From Kallipyga gabonensis (GTDB taxonomy: Bacteria > Bacillota > Clostridia > Tissierellales > Peptoniphilaceae), in contig NZ_CXYV01000002.1 in assembly GCF_001286805.1 (NCBI RefSeq), forward strand, positions 1,054,001 through 1,118,000: a stretch of DNA of 64,000 bases. The letters run 5' to 3'. Positions 43,795 to 52,441 of the stretch are shown here, piece by piece. Every line of letters starts with the position of its first letter. The stretch's first letter is position 1. A model generated the notes under the pieces. That model worked only from the letters and a program-made list of their open reading frames with translations, did no database searches and was not told the origin of the DNA. The position numbers and the translations under genes are program-made.

Positions 43795-45875
43795 TGGAAA
43801 TTACTCGCTTGGATGGGATCGGTCCGAAGAGAGCCGCCCTTTTTCAGGAATTGGGTATTTTCACCGTGGAAGACCTGATTTGGGATTTTCCTACTCGATA
43901 TGAAGACCGGTCCCAAGTGTATACGATTGATGACCTGGCCAAGATTGAGGATAAATCGGACTTGCTCGTGGAGGCTCGTTTGACCTCAATCGGTCGTTTA
44001 ATCCGCTTTAAGGGCCGTCAATCCATCCAAAAGCTTTCTTTTTCGGATGATACGGGAAGTTTAACCGTTGTTTTTCATAACCAGGCTTATATCGGAAGGA
44101 ATCTTCATTGTGGAGATTCCTTTTTCCTATATGGAAGCTACGACCCGGAGAAGGACCGTATGGTTAATCCTTCTCTGGTCAACAAGAAGAATAATAAAAA
44201 GATGGAGGTCTTTCTGGGTATCCGCCCGGTCTACCGACTCTGCAAGGGACTTTCCCAGGATCTCCGGGTGAATGCGGTTCACCAGGCCTTAAAATGTCTT
44301 CAAAATGAGGAAATCGACCCCTTTCCTTCCGATTTCATCCGCTCTATCCCTCTTCCTGAACTTTTGGATTCTTTTCGTCAAATCCACTTCCCGTCTTCCA
44401 AGGAAGACTTGGCCTCCGGTATGGAGGGAGTGGGCCTTCGTTTAGCCATGTTGGATCTTCTGGCTAAATCTATGGTTCGTGCCCGCCGGCTTGATGAGAA
44501 AGCTCCTTATATGGAGGCAAAATCCCTTCAGCCCTTTTTTCAGGCTCTTCCTTTTGAACTGACATCCGGACAGGGGGAAGCCCTGGATGAAATGGTTGGT
44601 GATCTTCTGTCTCCCCGCCCGGCTAACCGCCTTCTTCAGGGGGATGTCGGATCGGGAAAAACGGTTCTGGCCTTTGCCTTAGCTTTTTTAACCGCCATGA
44701 ATGGCTATCAATCCGCCCTTATGGCCCCTACAGAGGTTCTGGCTCGTCAGCATTTTGACAAGGCAAAGGTCCTTTTTGCCGGAATGGACCTTCCTCTTTT
44801 TCTTTTAACCGGCTCATCGAACCGGGAGGAGAGGACAGAGGTGGAAAAAGCAGCCCAAGAAGGGGTGGCCGGTCTCTATATCGGAACCCATACTCTCTTT
44901 CAAGATAGCCTGGTTTTTTCTTCCCTGGCTTTAGTAGTGACTGACGAGCAGCACCGTTTCGGTGTTCACCAACGGTCCCGACTCCAGGAAAAAGCCATCT
45001 TGCCCAATTCCTATGTCCTTTCCGCCACGCCCATCCCCAGGACCCTGGAACTTGTGGCTATGGGAGAACTGGATCTGACCCGACTCAAAGGTCTACCTCC
45101 AGGTCGTCAGACTGTGGATTCCTTTGTCCTGGACCGGCGGTATGAAAAACGGATTTTTGCTTTTGCGGAGAAGTTGGCTAAAGAAGGAGGACAAACCTAC
45201 ATCATTTGTCCTCGGATCGAGGGAGGGGAGGATGACCTCTCCCTCTGGTCAGTTGAGGAAGTCTGCCGGCGGGCAAGGTCTTATTATGGAAACCGGGTAA
45301 AGGTAGCCGCTCTGACCGGGCCTATGCCGGCTCCTGAAAAAGAAAGGGTCATGGAAACCTTTGCTTCGGGGAAGACCCCCATTCTTGTTTCCACAACGGT
45401 GATTGAAGTGGGGGTGGATGTTCCTACCGCCCGTCTGATGGTGGTTCTTTGTGCCGACCGCTTTGGATTGTCTCAGCTCCACCAGCTAAGAGGAAGAGTG
45501 GGAAGGGGGAAGGATAAGTCTTATGCGGTCTTTGTTTACCATAAGCCGTCCAAGACAGCCCTGGGCCGCCTGAAGTTTTTAGCCTCCACCGAAGACGGTT
45601 TGGAAATTGCTAAGAAGGATCTGTCCCTTCGGGGCGGAGGCGATCCTTTTGGGGAGAGCCAGCACGGCTTCCTCCCTGACCGGCTCCGGGGACTGCAAGA
45701 TCTTTTGACCAGGCCTGACCATCCCTTGTTTTTGAAAGCAGGACGGATCCTGACAGGAGCTTTCGGGCCAGGTATTTTGGAAGGTGATTCGCACGCCTTG
45801 GATGCAATAAAAGATCCCCTCCGGACAGCAATTTTTGATAAAATGGAAAAAATAGCCCATATTTCCAGAAACTAA
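43791..45875 (+). CDS. recG: ATP-dependent DNA helicase RecG
   Basis: 694-aa branch-migration helicase acting on stalled forks. It has an N-terminal wedge OB domain (about residues 1-160), Walker A GDVGSGKT near residue 285, DEQHRFG (motif II) near residue 385, QLRGRVGRG (motif VI), and a TRG region. The motif usually written RGPGD/E is RGGGD here. ATG overlaps the upstream stop; the next codon is also ATG, so either may be used. Confidence 0.95.
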   Translation: MMEITRLDGIGPKRAALFQELGIFTVEDLIWDFPTRYEDRSQVYTIDDLAKIEDKSDLLVEARLTSIGRLIRFKGRQSIQKLSFSDDTGSLTVVFHNQAYIGRNLHCGDSFFLYGSYDPEKDRMVNPSLVNKKNNKKMEVFLGIRPVYRLCKGLSQDLRVNAVHQALKCLQNEEIDPFPSDFIRSIPLPELLDSFRQIHFPSSKEDLASGMEGVGLRLAMLDLLAKSMVRARRLDEKAPYMEAKSLQPFFQALPFELTSGQGEALDEMVGDLLSPRPANRLLQGDVGSGKTVLAFALAFLTAMNGYQSALMAPTEVLARQHFDKAKVLFAGMDLPLFLLTGSSNREERTEVEKAAQEGVAGLYIGTHTLFQDSLVFSSLALVVTDEQHRFGVHQRSRLQEKAILPNSYVLSATPIPRTLELVAMGELDLTRLKGLPPGRQTVDSFVLDRRYEKRIFAFAEKLAKEGGQTYIICPRIEGGEDDLSLWSVEEVCRRARSYYGNRVKVAALTGPMPAPEKERVMETFASGKTPILVSTTVIEVGVDVPTARLMVVLCADRFGLSQLHQLRGRVGRGKDKSYAVFVYHKPSKTALGRLKFLASTEDGLEIAKKDLSLRGGGDPFGESQHGFLPDRLRGLQDLLTRPDHPLFLKAGRILTGAFGPGILEGDSHALDAIKDPLRTAIFDKMEKIAHISRN

Positions 45876-45902
45876 GCCCCAGAAAGGGAGAAAGGACAGA
45901 TC

Positions 45903-46457
45903 ATGCGGGTAATATCCGGCGAAAGGCGGGGAATGACTTTGATCGGCCCCCGAAAAAGTCAGAAGACCCGGCCCACTCGGGATCAAGTTAAGGAAACGGT
46001 ATTTGACATTCTGGGTCCTATTCGCCAAGGACTGACCTGCCTTGACCTTTTTGCGGGAAGCGGACAAATCGGGATTGAATTTCTTTCCAGAGGTTGTGAT
46101 TTTGCCATCTTTGTCGAACAGTCCGGACCTATGGTGGGCGTGATCAAAGAGAATCTGAAGAAAACCCGCTATGAAGATCGGTCTCTCATTCTTCACGGGG
46201 ATTACCGACGGCGGTTGGACGATTTAGGCCGAAAGGTTGATTTAGTTTATCTTGATCCGCCTTACAGGATGAAGATGGTGGAAGAAGCTTTGGATTTAAT
46301 CACAAAAAAGAGGATTCTCACTCCGGGGGCCATCCTTGTGGTTGAAAGCTCCAGTGAAGAAGAAATTACTATCCCTCCGGCCTTTACCGTCCTCCGGCAC
46401 CGGGTCCATAAATTTAATCAGATTCAAATCCTGAAGGAGTTAGACCAATGCGAGTGA
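45903..46457 (+). CDS. rsmD: 16S rRNA (guanine-966-N2) methyltransferase
   Basis: 184-aa SAM-dependent methyltransferase. MRVISGERRG at the N terminus, RPTRDQVKETVFDIL, the SAM-binding DLFAGSGQIGIE and catalytic DPPY are all present. AAAGGAC is upstream of the ATG. It overlaps coaD by 10 bp; rsmD-coaD is a very common pair. Confidence 0.95.
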   Translation: MRVISGERRGMTLIGPRKSQKTRPTRDQVKETVFDILGPIRQGLTCLDLFAGSGQIGIEFLSRGCDFAIFVEQSGPMVGVIKENLKKTRYEDRSLILHGDYRRRLDDLGRKVDLVYLDPPYRMKMVEEALDLITKKRILTPGAILVVESSSEEEITIPPAFTVLRHRVHKFNQIQILKELDQCE

Positions 46458-46966
46458 TTTTTCCCGGGTCCTTTGATCCGGTGACCCTTGGCCACCTCAA
46501 TATCATCAAGAGAGCGGCCTCCCTTTTCGATGAAGTCATTGTTGCTGTCCTGGAAAACAACCAGAAGCAGCCTCTCTTTCCGACCGAGGAAAGAATTGAA
46601 ATGCTTGAAGAACTGTTATATGATATTGATAATGTTGAGGTGGAGGTTTTCTCCGGTTTGCTCGCTGATTATTATCGGTTGAAAGATGCTGATGCCGTTC
46701 TTCGGGGACTCCGGACTCCATCAGATTATGAATACGAAAGACAGTTAGCTGCTTTGAACCACTCCTTGTATCCCGGCCTGGAAACCCTATTTTTGGTGAC
46801 GGAGACCAGGTACTCTTTTATTTCCTCCTCCTATGCACGGGAAGTTGCATCCTACGGGGGAAATATTTCGGGCTTGGTTCCGTGTTCGGTGGCAAGAAAG
46901 CTTTATAGGAAGTTTTTCTCAGACCCGGTTGTGGAAGAGAAAATGAAGCAAATACAATGCTTATAG
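46448..46966 (+). CDS. coaD: Phosphopantetheine adenylyltransferase
   Basis: Penultimate step of CoA synthesis, giving dephospho-CoA. A 172-aa nucleotidyltransferase with FPGSFDPVTLGH at the N terminus, VLRGLRTPSDYEYE, and the C-terminal SYSFISSS-like motif RYSFISSSYAREVA. A Shine-Dalgarno-like AAGGAG lies within the end of rsmD. Confidence 0.96.
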   Translation: MRVIFPGSFDPVTLGHLNIIKRAASLFDEVIVAVLENNQKQPLFPTEERIEMLEELLYDIDNVEVEVFSGLLADYYRLKDADAVLRGLRTPSDYEYERQLAALNHSLYPGLETLFLVTETRYSFISSSYAREVASYGGNISGLVPCSVARKLYRKFFSDPVVEEKMKQIQCL

Positions 46967-46979
46967 TAGGGGGATAACT

Positions 46980-47450
46980 ATGGATATTTTGCAACTCATT
47001 GAAGAACTCGAAGACGTCCTTTCGGATGCAACCAATATTCCATTTTCGAAGAAGGTTTCCATCGACCCGGATGAAGTCTTTGACATTATCAAAGAGATCC
47101 GCGAAACTCTGCCGGAAGAAATCCGCCAGGCAAAGTGGGTCAATGACGAAAAGGATCGGATTCTTCAGGAAGCCAACGATCAGGCTGCTGCAATCGAAGC
47201 AAAATCAAAACAGCAGGTGGATGCGATCGATGCCCAGGCCAAGGCCCGTTTTGAAGAATTGGTTTCTCAGGATCGGATTACCCAAGCAGCCACCGAGACC
47301 GGAGAGCATATTGTTCAAAAGGCTGAGGAGCAAGCTCGGCAGATTCGCGAATCCACCTTTGCTTATATTGACGAAATTCTCGCCAACACCCAGGAAAACC
47401 TCAATGCTGTGATTCATGAGCTTGACCGGAACCGTCAGGAACTCCACTAA
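46980..47450 (+). CDS. Coiled-coil protein of unknown function, next to coaD
   Basis: 156-aa, highly charged, alanine- and glutamate-rich protein with no membrane segment or catalytic motif. From about residue 55 it is predicted by eye to be mostly helical coiled coil (heptad-like EANDQAAAIEAKSKQQV pattern). Similar short proteins, often named ATPase or V-type ATPase subunit H-like, sit downstream of coaD in clostridia and relatives. The function is not known. A terminator follows 40 bp downstream. Confidence 0.8.
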   Translation: MDILQLIEELEDVLSDATNIPFSKKVSIDPDEVFDIIKEIRETLPEEIRQAKWVNDEKDRILQEANDQAAAIEAKSKQQVDAIDAQAKARFEELVSQDRITQAATETGEHIVQKAEEQARQIRESTFAYIDEILANTQENLNAVIHELDRNRQELH

Positions 47451-47492
47451 TATTGGAAGACACCTTGGACCTGGTTTTACAATTCAACCACT

Positions 47493-47528
47493 AAGGGGAT
47501 AGGTCAACCTATCCCCTTTATTTTTTTA
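47493..47528 (+). terminator. Intrinsic terminator immediately upstream of murE
   Basis: Stem AAGGGGATAG / CTATCCCCTT with a small loop (47493-47519), followed by a T-rich tract to 47527. The murE ATG is only 14 bp further on, so the hairpin might also control murE. Confidence 0.85.
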
Positions 47529-47541
47529 GAAAGGAAAGACC

Positions 47542-49080
47542 ATGCCCCTCTATTTGAAGGATTTTGCCCATATTATGGGTATTTCAGCCGACCAGGCCTG
47601 GGCTGACCTCCCTGTCAATCAGGTCACCTATGATTCCAGAGAGGTGGGAGATTCCTGCCTTTTTATCTGCAAGGGAGCCCACTTTAAGCCTTCCTATCTC
47701 GACTCAGCCATTCAAAAGGGAGCGATTGCCTATATCGCTGAAAAAGATTATGGGGTTCCCATTCCTTTTTTACCGGTAAAGGATCTTCGTGAGGTCCTGG
47801 CCCCTATGGCTGCCCTATACTATGGCTATCCTGATCGCCATCTTGACCTGTTCGCTATTACAGGGACGAAAGGGAAGACCACCGCTGCCACCTACCTTCA
47901 CTCCATCCTTCAACAATTTGGGATGGAGAGAGAAGAAGGTCCCTGCGGTCTTTTAGCTTCAACCATGACCTATGATGGAAAAGACGTCCGGGTTTCCCAT
48001 CTTACTACGCCTGAACCCCTGGAACTCTATGCCACCTTGGCAGCTTGCCGGGACCACGGTTGTCACCGGGTGGTTATGGAGGTTTCCTCCCAGGCGTTGA
48101 AGTACCGGAGAACCAAGGGCCTTCGCTTCAACCATGCCGGATTTTTGAACATCTCAGAAGACCACATTTCTCCCATTGAGCATAAAGATTTCGCCGATTA
48201 TTTCGGATCCAAGCTGAAGATCTTCGAAGGGGCTGATCAGGCTTATGTTAACTTAGGGACAGACCATCTGGATGAAGTCATGAAGAGAGCAGAATCCTGT
48301 CCCAAAGTGACCACCCTATCCCTGGGTCAAGGCGGAGATTTTCAGGGTCGGGTGGCGGAAGATGTGGATGCAGGATTCATTATGGAGGTTGAAGAAGGAA
48401 GGGAGAAAGTGCGGGTTCATGTTCCCACCCTGGGTCACTATAATGCTGAAAATGCTCTGATGGCTATCGCCATGGCCCGGAGGGCGGGCGTCTCTTATGA
48501 GACAATCAAGCAGGGCTTAGCTTCTGCCCACGTTCAGGGGCGTACCGAGCGTTTTGAGACCTCTGATCGGACGATCTGTCTGATTGTGGACTATGCCCAC
48601 AACAAGCTTTCCTATGAGGTCCTTTTCCGGGAGATGGACCGTCTTTATCCGGACTACTATAAGGTTGCTGTTTTCGGCTCACCCGGCAGAAAGGCCATTA
48701 ATCGGCGGAATGACCTGGGTCTCCTGGTTGGTCGGACCATGGATTACGCCTATGTGACCCTGGAGGATCCTTATGATGAGGATCCTATGACAATTGCTCA
48801 GGAGATCGCCCATTCCCTGGACCGGGTAGGAGGACACTATGAGATTAATCTGGACAGGGAGGGAGCAATCCAAGCGGCTTTCCGCTCAGGCCGGGCCCGC
48901 TATGAAAGGGAGAGGAGAAAAACCCTCATCCTCATTCTGGGAAAGGGGGATGAGGACAGCCAGTCCATTGGGCAAGGTAGTCAGCCCATGGTTCCTGATA
49001 CCGAGGTAGCAAGAGCCTGTGTACAAGACCTTGACCGGAAAATTCTTAATAAAGAAAAAGCCCCGGAAGTCCGGAGCTAA
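47542..49080 (+). CDS. murE: MurE-type UDP-MurNAc-tripeptide synthetase, probably not diaminopimelate-specific
   Basis: 512-aa Mur ligase adding the third amino acid to the peptidoglycan stem peptide. It has N-terminal YDSREV, the P-loop TGTKGKTT (about residues 105-112), LTTPEPLEL, the carbamylated-lysine region SPIEHKDFADYFGSK and the VDYAHN domain. The specificity loop reads EDPYDEDP (about residues 406-413) where diaminopimelate enzymes have DNPR. This favours a lysine- or ornithine-type substrate; it is an inference. GAAAGGAAAG precedes the ATG. The gene overlaps tmcAL tail to tail by 4 bp. Confidence 0.88.
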   Translation: MPLYLKDFAHIMGISADQAWADLPVNQVTYDSREVGDSCLFICKGAHFKPSYLDSAIQKGAIAYIAEKDYGVPIPFLPVKDLREVLAPMAALYYGYPDRHLDLFAITGTKGKTTAATYLHSILQQFGMEREEGPCGLLASTMTYDGKDVRVSHLTTPEPLELYATLAACRDHGCHRVVMEVSSQALKYRRTKGLRFNHAGFLNISEDHISPIEHKDFADYFGSKLKIFEGADQAYVNLGTDHLDEVMKRAESCPKVTTLSLGQGGDFQGRVAEDVDAGFIMEVEEGREKVRVHVPTLGHYNAENALMAIAMARRAGVSYETIKQGLASAHVQGRTERFETSDRTICLIVDYAHNKLSYEVLFREMDRLYPDYYKVAVFGSPGRKAINRRNDLGLLVGRTMDYAYVTLEDPYDEDPMTIAQEIAHSLDRVGGHYEINLDREGAIQAAFRSGRARYERERRKTLILILGKGDEDSQSIGQGSQPMVPDTEVARACVQDLDRKILNKEKAPEVRS

Positions 49081-50216
49081 TGTGAAGTAGAAATAAAAAA
49101 GCTTTGATGGTAGTCCATCTTAGGAGGAAGGCCCAGGAGGTATTCCTGGAGGGCCTGGGCTTTGAGGTTGACCGTCATCAGGTCATTTTCCGGGCCATCC
49201 AGGCTCGCAGAGGGTAATTTTTGGACAACCGGGCAGGAAGGGGACCGGAGGAGGCGTCTCCCTTTTTCATTGAAGGCCAGGGGCCTGAGGAAGGAAATCG
49301 GAGGGATCTTGCCTTTTTTCAGCTCAAGCAGGCCGGTTACCAGCATCCGCCGGTATCGGGAGACAGACTGCCTTTTATTGCCTGCTTTCAGGAGAGCCCG
49401 GTCTACGCCGGATGTTTTTTCCAGACAGGATTTTAAGCGGAAGTCCATTCCGGTCTCAAAGAGGGGGGAGAGAGAAAAATCGATAGGATCCAGAATCTCC
49501 CTGAGCTTCAAATAGGATCCCAGGAGGTCCAGGGATTCCGTAAAGCTTTCCCGGCGGATCTCTTGTCCGTTAAGTAAATCCCATTTATTCATCCGGCCTT
49601 CAAAGAGGGCCTGACGGATGGCAGAAGCGGAAGGATAAGCCCCCTCCATTTTCATCTGGTGGTAGCCCATCCCCTGACGGACGATGGCTTCAAATTGGAT
49701 GGGAAGAGAAAGCTTTTTGGCCAGGGCAATATACTCCATGGCTAAAATTGTGTTGGGTTCTAAATCAATGTCCAGGATCCGGCTGATGGCCCTGCGGTAG
49801 GAAAGACCGCCATGCAGATCTTTTCGGATTTTGTCCTGGATTTCTTTATCCTCCAACCGGCTAAGACCCTTTCGAAATTTTTCAGTAAAGAAGGTTTCTT
49901 CCACGCCAAAAACCAAAGAATCGAAGGCAGACAAAAGAGACAGGGTTTTGATTCCTCCGTGGGCAAAGCTGTGAGCGGATTGAAGGACGTAGGCGGCCGG
50001 GATTTCCAGGACCAGGTCAAAGCCTTCCAGGATGGCTATTCTGGCCCGGGTCCACTTATCCAATATGGCCGGACTTCCCCGTTGGACGAAGGGGCCGGAC
50101 ATAGCGGCGACCAGGCAGGTTGACTCGACATCTTCTCCCTCCATGGCCCGGCGGATAAGATAGCGGTGACCCTCATGGAAGGGGTTGAGTTCACAGATAA
50201 TGCCTTTGACTTTCAT
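49077..50216 (-). CDS. tmcAL: tRNA(Met) cytidine acetate ligase TmcAL
   Basis: 379-aa nucleotidyltransferase-like enzyme forming N4-acetylcytidine at the wobble base of elongator tRNA-Met from acetate and ATP. KVKGIICELNPFHEGHRYL at the N terminus, SGPFVQRGSPAI, and the SASAIRQALFEGR motif are typical. The start is ATG 50216 after AAAGGA; the longer frame to 50318 reaches the promoter and is rejected. Its presence upstream of rpmF is conserved in Firmicutes. Confidence 0.92.
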   Translation of the reverse strand: MKVKGIICELNPFHEGHRYLIRRAMEGEDVESTCLVAAMSGPFVQRGSPAILDKWTRARIAILEGFDLVLEIPAAYVLQSAHSFAHGGIKTLSLLSAFDSLVFGVEETFFTEKFRKGLSRLEDKEIQDKIRKDLHGGLSYRRAISRILDIDLEPNTILAMEYIALAKKLSLPIQFEAIVRQGMGYHQMKMEGAYPSASAIRQALFEGRMNKWDLLNGQEIRRESFTESLDLLGSYLKLREILDPIDFSLSPLFETGMDFRLKSCLEKTSGVDRALLKAGNKRQSVSRYRRMLVTGLLELKKGKIPPISFLRPLAFNEKGRRLLRSPSCPVVQKLPSASLDGPENDLMTVNLKAQALQEYLLGLPPKMDYHQSFFISTSH

Positions 50217-50289
50217 AAAGGATCCTTTCAAAAAAGTATTCTCCTCCGGCTTTTCGGAGAGGGTGAGTTGTCGAACAGGGCGATAAGAC

Positions 50290-50340
50290 ATTCTATCAGG
50301 TCGGTGAGCCCTTGACAAAGATGGGCTTCAAGTCTATAAT
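50290..50340. promoter_or_regulatory. Divergent promoters of tmcAL (-) and rpmF (+) with overlapping -35 boxes
   Basis: Plus: TTGACA (50312-50317), 17 bp, TATAAT (50335-50340), an exact consensus. Minus: TTGTCA (plus-strand 50313-50318), 17 bp, TAGAAT (plus-strand 50290-50295) with extended TG. The two -35 boxes share five base pairs. Confidence 0.85.
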
Positions 50341-50385
50341 TTCTATGTTATCCATAACGAGACTATTTTCAAGGAGGTGTTTGAC

Positions 50386-50568
50386 ATGGCAGTTCCCAAG
50401 CGGAGAACATCTAAGACCAGAAGAGATAAAAGAAGAGCTTCATCCTATCGCTTAAAGACGTATGCGACCCAAACTTGCCCTAACTGTGGTGAGCCGAAAC
50501 TACCCCATCGGGTATGCAGCGAATGCGGTTACTATGATGGCAAAGAAGTCGTCCAAGTTAACGATTAG
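50386..50568 (+). CDS. rpmF: Ribosomal protein bL32
   Basis: 60-aa 50S protein of the zinc type with paired cysteines CPNC and [20 protein letters not shown] is the conserved N terminus. Start ATG 50386 after AAGGAGGTG. Driven by a perfect consensus promoter 45 bp upstream. The YceD-family gene that normally precedes rpmF is absent. Confidence 0.97.
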   Translation: MAVPKRRTSKTRRDKRRASSYRLKTYATQTCPNCGEPKLPHRVCSECGYYDGKEVVQVND

Positions 50569-50579
50569 TTTGACCGACT

Positions 50580-50619
50580 AGAGTGTAGTGCCCCGATTAG
50601 GGTCTACACTCTTTTTTTT
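50580..50619 (+). terminator. Terminator after rpmF
   Basis: Stem AGAGTGTAG (50580-50588) / CTACACTCT (50604-50612) with further CCC/GGG pairing inside the loop, then eight T. No convincing promoter is seen between it and plsX, so partial read-through from rpmF is likely. Confidence 0.9.
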
Positions 50620-50676
50620 ATCGTTCGGAAGAAACAGGTGACCCGACAATAGCTATTTCTTAATTATAAGGAAGAT

Positions 50677-51714
50677 ATGATGACGAAGATTGTAATTGAC
50701 GGTTTGGGGGCAGATCAAGGACCCAAGATGGTGGCTCAGGGTTTGGCCTTGGCCATGAAAAAAAATCCTGGTTTTCAAGCCGTACTTATCGGTCCCAGGG
50801 ATGATTTTTCTCCCTTTCTTCGGGATTATGGCGACCGGATTGAATGGATCGATTGCGACCAGGCTATCTCCAACGAAGAATCACCGGTAATGGCCATTCG
50901 AAGGAAAAAGGATTCCTCTATGGTTCTGGCATTTCACCGACTCAATGCCGAGGATGCTCATGTTCTTTTATCGGCAGGGTCGACCGGAGCCCTTCTGGCA
51001 GGGGCAACTTTTATCACCAAACGCCTGAAAGGGGTCAAGCGCTGTTGTCTGGCAGCGATCCTGCCCAATGTGACCGGTAAGGATATTATTCTGGCCGATG
51101 CGGGAGCAAACATGGATACCACACCGGAAATGTTGGTCCAGTTTGCCGTTCTTGCCTCAGCCTTTGCAAAAACCGGCTTGGGCATTAAACAACCCCGGAT
51201 AGGCAGTCTGAGTGTTGGTGTTGAGGATCATAAGGGAGATGATCGGGTCCTAAAGACGGCTGACCTACTCCGCAAAACCGACCTTCTTTACATCGGAAAC
51301 GTGGAAGCTCGAGACCTTCTTCATATGGATTGCGATGTCCTGGTCTGCGACGGTTTTTCCGGAAATGTCGCGGTGAAGACGGCAGAAGGAACAGCAGCTA
51401 CCCTCCTTGGCCTGATCAAGGAATCGATCATGGAGAGTGGGGGTACCAAGCTTGGTGGACTTCTTTTGAAAAAGGCCTTGAAGAAAAAACTTTCGGTCCT
51501 GGATTACACCCGACATGGCGGAGCGCCCCTGCTGGGTTCCCGGAAACCTGTTTTCAAGGCACATGGCAATGTGGGACCGGAGACCTTTGCCCGGTCAATT
51601 CAAGAAGCTTTGGATTACGCCGATGCTCAAGCGGAAGGACAGTTGGAAGACGAGTTAAGCACGGTTATGGCCCAAATCAATGGCGGACCTGAAATCGAGC
51701 GTGACCATGAATAA
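50677..51714 (+). CDS. plsX: Phosphate acyltransferase PlsX
   Basis: Makes acyl-phosphate from acyl-ACP for phospholipid synthesis. The 345-aa protein has DGLGADQGP (family DxMGGDxxP variant), LSAGSTGALLAGA, ADAGAN, GNVEARD and DGFSGNVAVK. AAGGA precedes the first of two adjacent ATGs. The stop overlaps rnc. No acyl carrier protein or fab genes lie between plsX and rnc, unlike in Bacillus. Confidence 0.94.
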   Translation: MMTKIVIDGLGADQGPKMVAQGLALAMKKNPGFQAVLIGPRDDFSPFLRDYGDRIEWIDCDQAISNEESPVMAIRRKKDSSMVLAFHRLNAEDAHVLLSAGSTGALLAGATFITKRLKGVKRCCLAAILPNVTGKDIILADAGANMDTTPEMLVQFAVLASAFAKTGLGIKQPRIGSLSVGVEDHKGDDRVLKTADLLRKTDLLYIGNVEARDLLHMDCDVLVCDGFSGNVAVKTAEGTAATLLGLIKESIMESGGTKLGGLLLKKALKKKLSVLDYTRHGGAPLLGSRKPVFKAHGNVGPETFARSIQEALDYADAQAEGQLEDELSTVMAQINGGPEIERDHE

Positions 51715-52441
51715 GCAGGGAAAAGAAAGAGACCAGGCTTTGGAAGACCTCCAGAACCGTTTGGGTTACCGCTTTCGCCAAAGGACCCTTTTAGATCGGG
51801 CTCTTGTTCATACCTCCTTTGTGAATGAGTGCAAGCAGGAGGAACCGGAATCCAATGAGCGTCTGGAGTTTCTGGGAGATGCCGTCTTGGAACTTCTGGT
51901 ATCAGACCTTCTCTATCGAGCTTTTCCGCACGATCCCGAAGGTGTACTTACTAAGAAAAGAATCCGGGTGGTTTGTGAACCGTCCTTTGCCTATTTGGGA
52001 CGGACCTGGGGAATTCCGGATCTTTTGCTATTAGGAAATGGGGAAGAACTTCAGGGTGGGCGAAAGAAGGACTCGATTGTCTCCGACTCCTTTGAGGCCC
52101 TTTGCGGAGCCATTTACCTGGACGGGGGATATGATTTTCTCTATGAGACCATGAAAAGCTACCTTCCCAGCTTGGAAAGTATGGAGGAGAAGGATCATTC
52201 TCTTTTCTTTAATTACAAGTCGGCCTTCCAGGAAAAAGTCCAAAAGGCAGGGAAGACTTTCGCATATAAGCTGGTGGGAGAAGAAGGACCTTCACACGAT
52301 AAGATTTTTCGCATCCAGGTTTACATCGACGGGCGAAAGATCGCCCAGGGTGAAGGAAAATCCAAGAAGGCAGCCGAGCAGGAAGCAGCCAGGCTTGCCC
52401 TGGAGACAATAAATAGAAAAGGTTGTGACACGATTGTCTAA
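51707..52441 (+). CDS. rnc: Ribonuclease III
   Basis: Double-stranded RNA endonuclease for rRNA processing, 244 aa. The signature ERLEFLGDAVLELL and second acidic site DSFEALCGAIYLDGG are intact, followed by the double-stranded RNA-binding domain with KKAAEQEAARLAL. The start is ATG 51707 inside the plsX stop (8-bp overlap); an earlier in-frame ATG at 51680 would add nine residues unlike the family. It overlaps smc by 17 bp. Confidence 0.95.
   Translation: MNKQGKERDQALEDLQNRLGYRFRQRTLLDRALVHTSFVNECKQEEPESNERLEFLGDAVLELLVSDLLYRAFPHDPEGVLTKKRIRVVCEPSFAYLGRTWGIPDLLLLGNGEELQGGRKKDSIVSDSFEALCGAIYLDGGYDFLYETMKSYLPSLESMEEKDHSLFFNYKSAFQEKVQKAGKTFAYKLVGEEGPSHDKIFRIQVYIDGRKIAQGEGKSKKAAEQEAARLALETINRKGCDTIV

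Noticed and set aside
50347..50358. Small palindrome GTTAT-CC-ATAAC at the predicted rpmF transcript start
   Set aside because: Only five base pairs and A/T-rich; the two-base centre cannot form a stable RNA hairpin.
51680..51706. Earlier in-frame ATG for rnc
   Set aside because: It lies within plsX, and the added residues do not match RNase III; the ATG in the plsX stop overlap is more natural.
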